From assembly GCA_033439265.1 (NCBI GenBank), contig JAVTVX010000013.1, positions 3,374,501 to 3,438,500 of the forward strand: DNA of 64,000 nt. The letters run 5' to 3'. The notes under the pieces were generated by a model. It searched no databases. It was given only the letters and a program-made list of their open reading frames with translations, and was not told where the DNA came from. This DNA comes from Dillenia suffruticosa. Taxonomy: Eukaryota; Streptophyta; Magnoliopsida; Dilleniales; Dilleniaceae. A program made the position numbers and the translations under genes. Positions 59,101 through 64,000 of this stretch are shown here, one piece after another; the stretch's first letter is position 1, and every line of letters starts with the position of its first letter.

Positions 59101-60196
59101 TTTTTATTAATTTAACAAATAAAAGTAGATGGTGAATAGATGTAACGGATAATTTTATATATTTTCACAATTAAAGAAATATTTTTATATTTTTTAAATT
59201 TTTGGTGGTTTTTTGTATTTCCTTATACTTTTATGATTATTTTATACTTTTCCCAAAATAAATTTAAAACGTGGATCAAATTTGTGGGAGAGGGAGACAG
59301 AAAGAGAGAGTTAGGTGTAAGTAGAACATGGGGTGGGAGTGATGATACAGAAAATGTAGATGGGAGATTATGAGAAGTTGAGGGATGTTGGGGGAGAGAA
59401 ATGCACCAGGCTGACCATTTGGTGAAATAAAATTATGATAATTATTATCGTATAAAAAAATAAAAACATGATATATCCAATCCCAAATAAAAAAATGATT
59501 GTTATTATTATTGTATTTATAGTATATTTATTAATAATTTTAAATGATGAAGAACAACAAAAAAAGTCTATCCCATACAGTTATATTAATTAATAATTTT
59601 AAATTAGAAAAATAAAATTAATTTGAGATTTTAGTTAATTAAACTAAAATTTTAATGTAGATTAATTATTGTATATATTTGTAGACAAAGAAATGTTTGC
59701 CATTTTAAGTTTGATTAGTAAAAAATGGTCAATATTTGGCTTTCTCCTAATTACATATAATTAGCCATAATCTATGTTTTTAAAATATTTTGACATACCA
59801 ACCCATCTCCTAATTTATATATTTACTATTTTTTTCTTTTCTTTTCGTGACGGTTCAACGGATACAGGCACCGAGGAAAATTGGCCATTTAACCTTTGTC
59901 ATGGATAAGATCAACCGCATGAGGGCAAGCAACTCTCAGGGACTGACCGTACATAATAATGACTCTGGACTATGAACTGTAGGTCCCATACTTGCCCACG
60001 AAAATGGGCCATACATATCAACGGTTATCAGCCCACGTGGGTCCCATACTTTGAACCGTAGACAAGACTGACCATACTTACCTCTGTTACTCCTCTGCCC
60101 ATATAAATCCCTTTCACCATAATAATAACAAATAAGATCTCCCAATCAAATCTGCAGGAGAGAGGAAAAGCAGAGTGGCCCGCCGAAAGTTTTGAC
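59101..60196. other. Intergenic, no gene seen
   Basis: AT-rich. Near 59940-60085 two similar stretches recur (GACTGACC.TAC.TA, GGTCCCATACTT). No gene is supported before the LINE. Confidence 0.45.
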
Positions 60197-61862
60197 TAAC
60201 CTCAACTTGATGCTGTCTCAATCCGATGATTGTCAATCGGATTCCACGGGAGATGATGACCCACATCAGAGAAGTATCAAAAAAGTAAAATCGTGTGGAG
60301 CTTCTGAGGATGAAAACTAAAAACTATCCTTCAAGGATATGTTTATGGGTAAATCAAGTGATACAAAGGAACAGATGGAGGAGGATGAGGACTTATCAGA
60401 TTCAGAATGAGAAAACTTAGGGGACAACGAAATCGGAGATGAAAGCCAAAGAATGATCCCCAACATCACCATTTCGGATGAAAAGTTAAAGGAGCTTTGG
60501 AAGCCATGGAGAAGAGCTTTGATTATCAAACTCTTGGGGAAAGAAATAGGGTACCAGCTGATGCAATCGAAGATCATTGCAATGTGGAAGACGGAAGGAG
60601 CTATAGAGCTACTTGATATAGGAGCAGGTTTCTTCCTAGTGAAATTTGCCCTTACACAGGATTGTTATCAGGCTCTAACAGACGGTCCGTGGATGATACA
60701 CGACCACTACCTCACAATAAGAAAGTGACATCCTTGGTTCTCCAGTTAGACAACCCAGATAACTTTGACTGCGGTATAGGTGAGGTTTTCCCATATGCCT
60801 ATAGAATTCTACAATGAGGAAATTCTACTAGAGGTGGGCAAAGCAATAGGAAAACCAATCAAAGTCGATTCAAACACAGCCAACGCTCTCAGAGGCAAAT
60901 ACGCGAGGGTGTGCATTGAAGTAAATTTAAGCAAACCTCTGGTGTCAAGAGTAAGGATAAGGAACCGAATTCAAAGGGTTGAATACGAGGGCCTCCATAC
61001 GATCTGCTTCATGTGTGGCAGAGTAGGTCACTCCAGTGACAGATGTGGGGAAGTTGCAGCCGAGGTAAGCACGGGGGCTTCAGGATCGATGAAGGAAAAG
61101 CAGTCCGACTAGGAACTTCCGACGAAGCACAGCGCTGTCAGAGATGAGGGATTAGGTCCATGGATACTGGTAACTAAGAGACAAAGATTCACCAAAATTA
61201 GAAATCTGAGAGACAGAGAAGGAAAGGGAGCAGGGCAGCAGTCCCAAGCTAACCGATTCGAGGGCCTATATGAAGTCAACGATACATTGGGGGAAGAAAT
61301 TACAGCTAAGATGGGTCAGAGGGTAAAGACGGATTCAACTATGGTTCTCTGGAAGGGCGAGAAATCATGGGACTTCAGCAATAGAGACAAAAGGAGTGTG
61401 CAAAAAAAGAGTACTCAGAGGTGGCCAGAAGGGGACAGGAGAGAGAACCGGCAGAAGGATTGCCGAGAGAAAGCGACATCTCACGAGGGACGGGAAAATG
61501 TGCAGAAGAAGACTACAGGGCCTCGGGAAGAAGGCGAGGTCTTCCGAGAGGCCGAGAGGACTGTGGAGGCCCAGGAGTTTTTTGGGCCATTATGGATTGA
61601 AGGGAACCCAGCAGGGCCCAAATTTTCAAACAACCAAATAAATCCTAATGGTTTTAAAAGGGTTGGGCTTGGGCCCCAAAACCTTAAAAATTTCTCTATG
61701 AACAAAGAGAGAGATTTGGACCCGGGGGTAGGAATAAATGAAGGAGGACCGCAGTCTTTAACTAAAACGGTTCGGAAACAGCGTAGAGACTTGAGGGAAC
61801 TACTAGGCGAAGCAAAGGACGACGGTAAGGAATGGGACACGGGCGACAAATCCGTTGAGGAC
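60197..61862 (+). mobile_element. L1-like LINE, ORF1 (DUF4283 plus CCHC zinc knuckle), inactive and cut
   Basis: The plus strand encodes the ORF1 of a plant L1 LINE in several frames with stops between them. MIPNITISDEKLKELWKPWR, LLGKEIGYQL and DGPWMIHDHYLTIRK belong to the DUF4283 region (60453-60728). MPIEFYNEEILLEVGKAIGK, then KYARVCIEV and EYEGLHTICFMCGRVGHSSD, form the zf-CCHC_4 knuckle (60.79-61.05 kb). A hydrophilic tail continues to 61862, where a copia LTR begins. The endonuclease and reverse transcriptase are not in the window. They may lie beyond the copia insertion. Confidence 0.82.
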
Positions 61863-64000
61863 TGTTGGATTTATATATACATACACATGCGGAAGCGTGC
61901 AAAATTTTCGGAATCATAAAAGGTTAGGGTTTTTGGGCATACCTCAAAAAGTAGATTGCAAAAATCCGGGGAACCACGAACCTCGCTCCAATGACCTCGC
62001 CGTCGGGATGATAACCACGAAAGTCGAGCTATCACCGCAGTACCACGACACCACAATCGAAATCTGGTGACAAATTCTTTTCACAGAATTTTCTCCCTCT
62101 CTCTCAATTGTGCCTCCACAATTCTTTTGTGCAAAGAAGAAAAAATTGTTGTTTTCCTAGTGTTTGCCCTAGTTTCCATATTCCTCCGTCACCACAAATG
62201 GTAGGAAATTTAAATCCCATCAGTTACCATTTGTACATATGGAAAGTGAGAAAATTTCCATTTTCTAACTATGGAAAGATGCCCCACGTGGGCATTAATT
62301 CCTTCATCTCCCACTTGCACACGAGGGCATTTTCATCCATCACGAGATCACAGCTCATGCGATCTCCTGTATCACCCTTCTGGATTTTCATACTAGATTG
62401 GGTGTCGTGCAACTGGCGAGTACACCTGCAAATAAAGACTTCTCGATGTACCTGTTAGGATGTTCGAGGAGTCGCCGTTAATAATAAAAACAAATATCTC
62501 GCTGTACCCCATACTCATCACATTTACATCCTTCGAGTCACTTTCCTCATCGAAAGTCATCCCCAATATATTCTCGAATGTGTATTCACTATTACGTTCG
62601 TATCCCAACGTGGATATACGTAACAGACCGGTCGGTGAATACAACACAACGATATAATGTAGATTGGTCTTCTTTTCCCAAACTCGAATCCATCGATCTC
62701 AATTCAGCTGCTTTCCTAGACCTGTCTCTTAGACCTCAATTTATCTTCCGGATCATAGGTAAACAGACTAAAGTAGCAAACACTGAATCAAGACTTCTAG
62801 AAATAGTCGAAAGTAAAATAAGGGTACTAGAGATCCCACCCAATGGATCTCGGATCCCACACAGTGGGAACGGTGATCATGAATAAATCATCGTCTCATG
62901 TAATTGCTCCCACTATCCCTAGTCGTCTATCACACACGGTATGAAACGCGTGCCACAGTATTAATCCCTTATTTCTCAAAAGGGCATATGTCAGATTTCT
63001 TAATACTCTGCAGATACGGGACTCAGTCTACACATAAGACCCTACCCAGAGATCTCAGAGAGAGTGTCTCAGAGACAATATCACTATCGCAAGTGATTTA
63101 TGAGATTTCAAATCTAGCTACTCACAGGCAACATGGATGTAGGTATTTCCATGTCGGTCATATCCCAAATGATCTCATCCTGAACACGTATCAGGGCGAC
63201 TTGTGTTCTAGTTGGGCCACTCTCAATGCCTCTTATGACTAGAAACTGTCTCATCTCCGCTCACTCAGAGTTGGAGGTGGTCGCTCGTGTGAGAGAGTCG
63301 ACCTCACCTGCCTGACATATATTTTATCACATCAAAAATATACATAATATAAATAAGTGTATTATTTAAGAAAATATAAATGTGACTGAATAATGCACAA
63401 AATCATATATAAATATAATAAGCATTATATCGTCAGTTTAGTACAATGAGAAAAGTCAAAATATTCTCAAACCCAATGACTCTCTATGTGCTATAAATGA
63501 GTCTCTAGTGATAGGTTTGGTGAAGGGATCAGCCACCATGCAATGTGTCGAGATGTACTTGACGGTCACTTCACCATTCTCGATGATGTCTCTAACAAAA
63601 TTATATCTGGTGTTGATGTGTTTGGTCCTACTATGATACTTAGGGTCTCGAGTATAGGCGATAGCAGCCTGATTATCACAGTAAATCATCACTGGCCTCC
63701 CACTATCAGCCACAACCCCTAAGTCATCTAATAGTCTCTGGAGCCAAACACTCTCTTGAACTGCGACTAAGCAAGCCACGAACTCAGCCTCCATCGTAGA
63801 TAAAGCCACACGGGTCTGCTTCTTGTTACTCCAAGAAATGGCACTGCCATTGAGCAAGAAGGCAAAACCTAATGTCGATTTGCGTTTATCCAAATCACCG
63901 ACCCAGTTGGCGTCTGAATATCCTATGAGGCGCAAATCACATCTCCCATAACACAAGGAGTAGCTCGCAGTTCCCTTGAGATATCTAAAAATCCTTTTCA
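61863..64000 (-). mobile_element. Ty1/copia retrotransposon, 3' part, runs off the window
   Basis: Element on the minus strand inserted in the LINE ORF1. The 3' LTR is 61863-62306 (444 bp), beginning TGTTGGATTT and ending CCTTCA on the plus strand, with a polypurine tract (minus strand AAGTGGGAGA) just inside it. A noncoding spacer of about 1.1 kb follows. The end of pol, with the copia RNase H domain (YSDANWVGD, the CDNQAAI motif, HINTRYNFVRD), runs from 63456 to the right edge. What is visible of pol reads open. The other LTR is outside the window, so age cannot be estimated. A possible 5-bp target duplication, AGGAC, precedes the LTR. Confidence 0.82.

Noticed and set aside
1-64000. CRISPR arrays, rRNA genes, intact tRNA genes, bacterial operons
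   Set aside because: None seen. The tRNA-like boxes found all sit in SINEs with A tails and target duplications, and the window is plant nuclear DNA.

Overview
This window is nuclear DNA of a flowering plant, very probably a dicot. The genes carry spliceosomal introns of plant type. One gene encodes an organelle-targeted PPR editing factor, one a GARP/HHO transcription factor, and two a plant O-methyltransferase. The spaces between genes are AT-rich and full of (GA)n microsatellites, tRNA-derived SINEs, LINE fragments and Ty1/copia remnants. Genus and species cannot be read from the sequence.

Layout. 1-11.6 kb: two short minus-strand genes of one unrecognised family (3.6-3.9 kb and 9.9-10.4 kb), a 140-176 bp minisatellite (4.9-5.7 kb), SINEs and a copia scrap. 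12.0-12.8 kb: the first of two related GC-rich inverted-repeat transposons with a 9-bp target duplication. 16.4-22.6 kb: an eight-exon plus-strand gene for an RRM protein with an Arg/Asp-rich middle and a coiled-coil tail; its second intron holds an antisense LINE. 22.9-25.2 kb: two SINEs with clear target duplications, then the second inverted-repeat element, a near-perfect 1.27-kb foldback. 26.7-28.7 kb: a four-exon minus-strand HHO/NIGT1-type gene whose C-terminus appears frameshifted by a 4-bp duplication. 29-41 kb: gene-poor, with copia fossils, SINEs of at least three kinds and a short LINE copy with a perfect 12-bp target duplication. 41.8-44.3 kb: intronless PPR gene, apparent orthologue of Arabidopsis CRR21. 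46.0-58.6 kb: a segmental duplication (about 4.3 and 4.7 kb) carrying two COMT-like genes with about 92% amino-acid identity. 60-64 kb: LINE ORF1 interrupted by a copia element that runs off the right edge.

The host genes do not form a pathway or cluster. The only functional grouping is the tandem pair of O-methyltransferase genes. The least explained material is the pair of foldback transposons, a family of very short (78-86 bp) tRNA-like SINEs, and the unrecognised two-member protein family near the left end.
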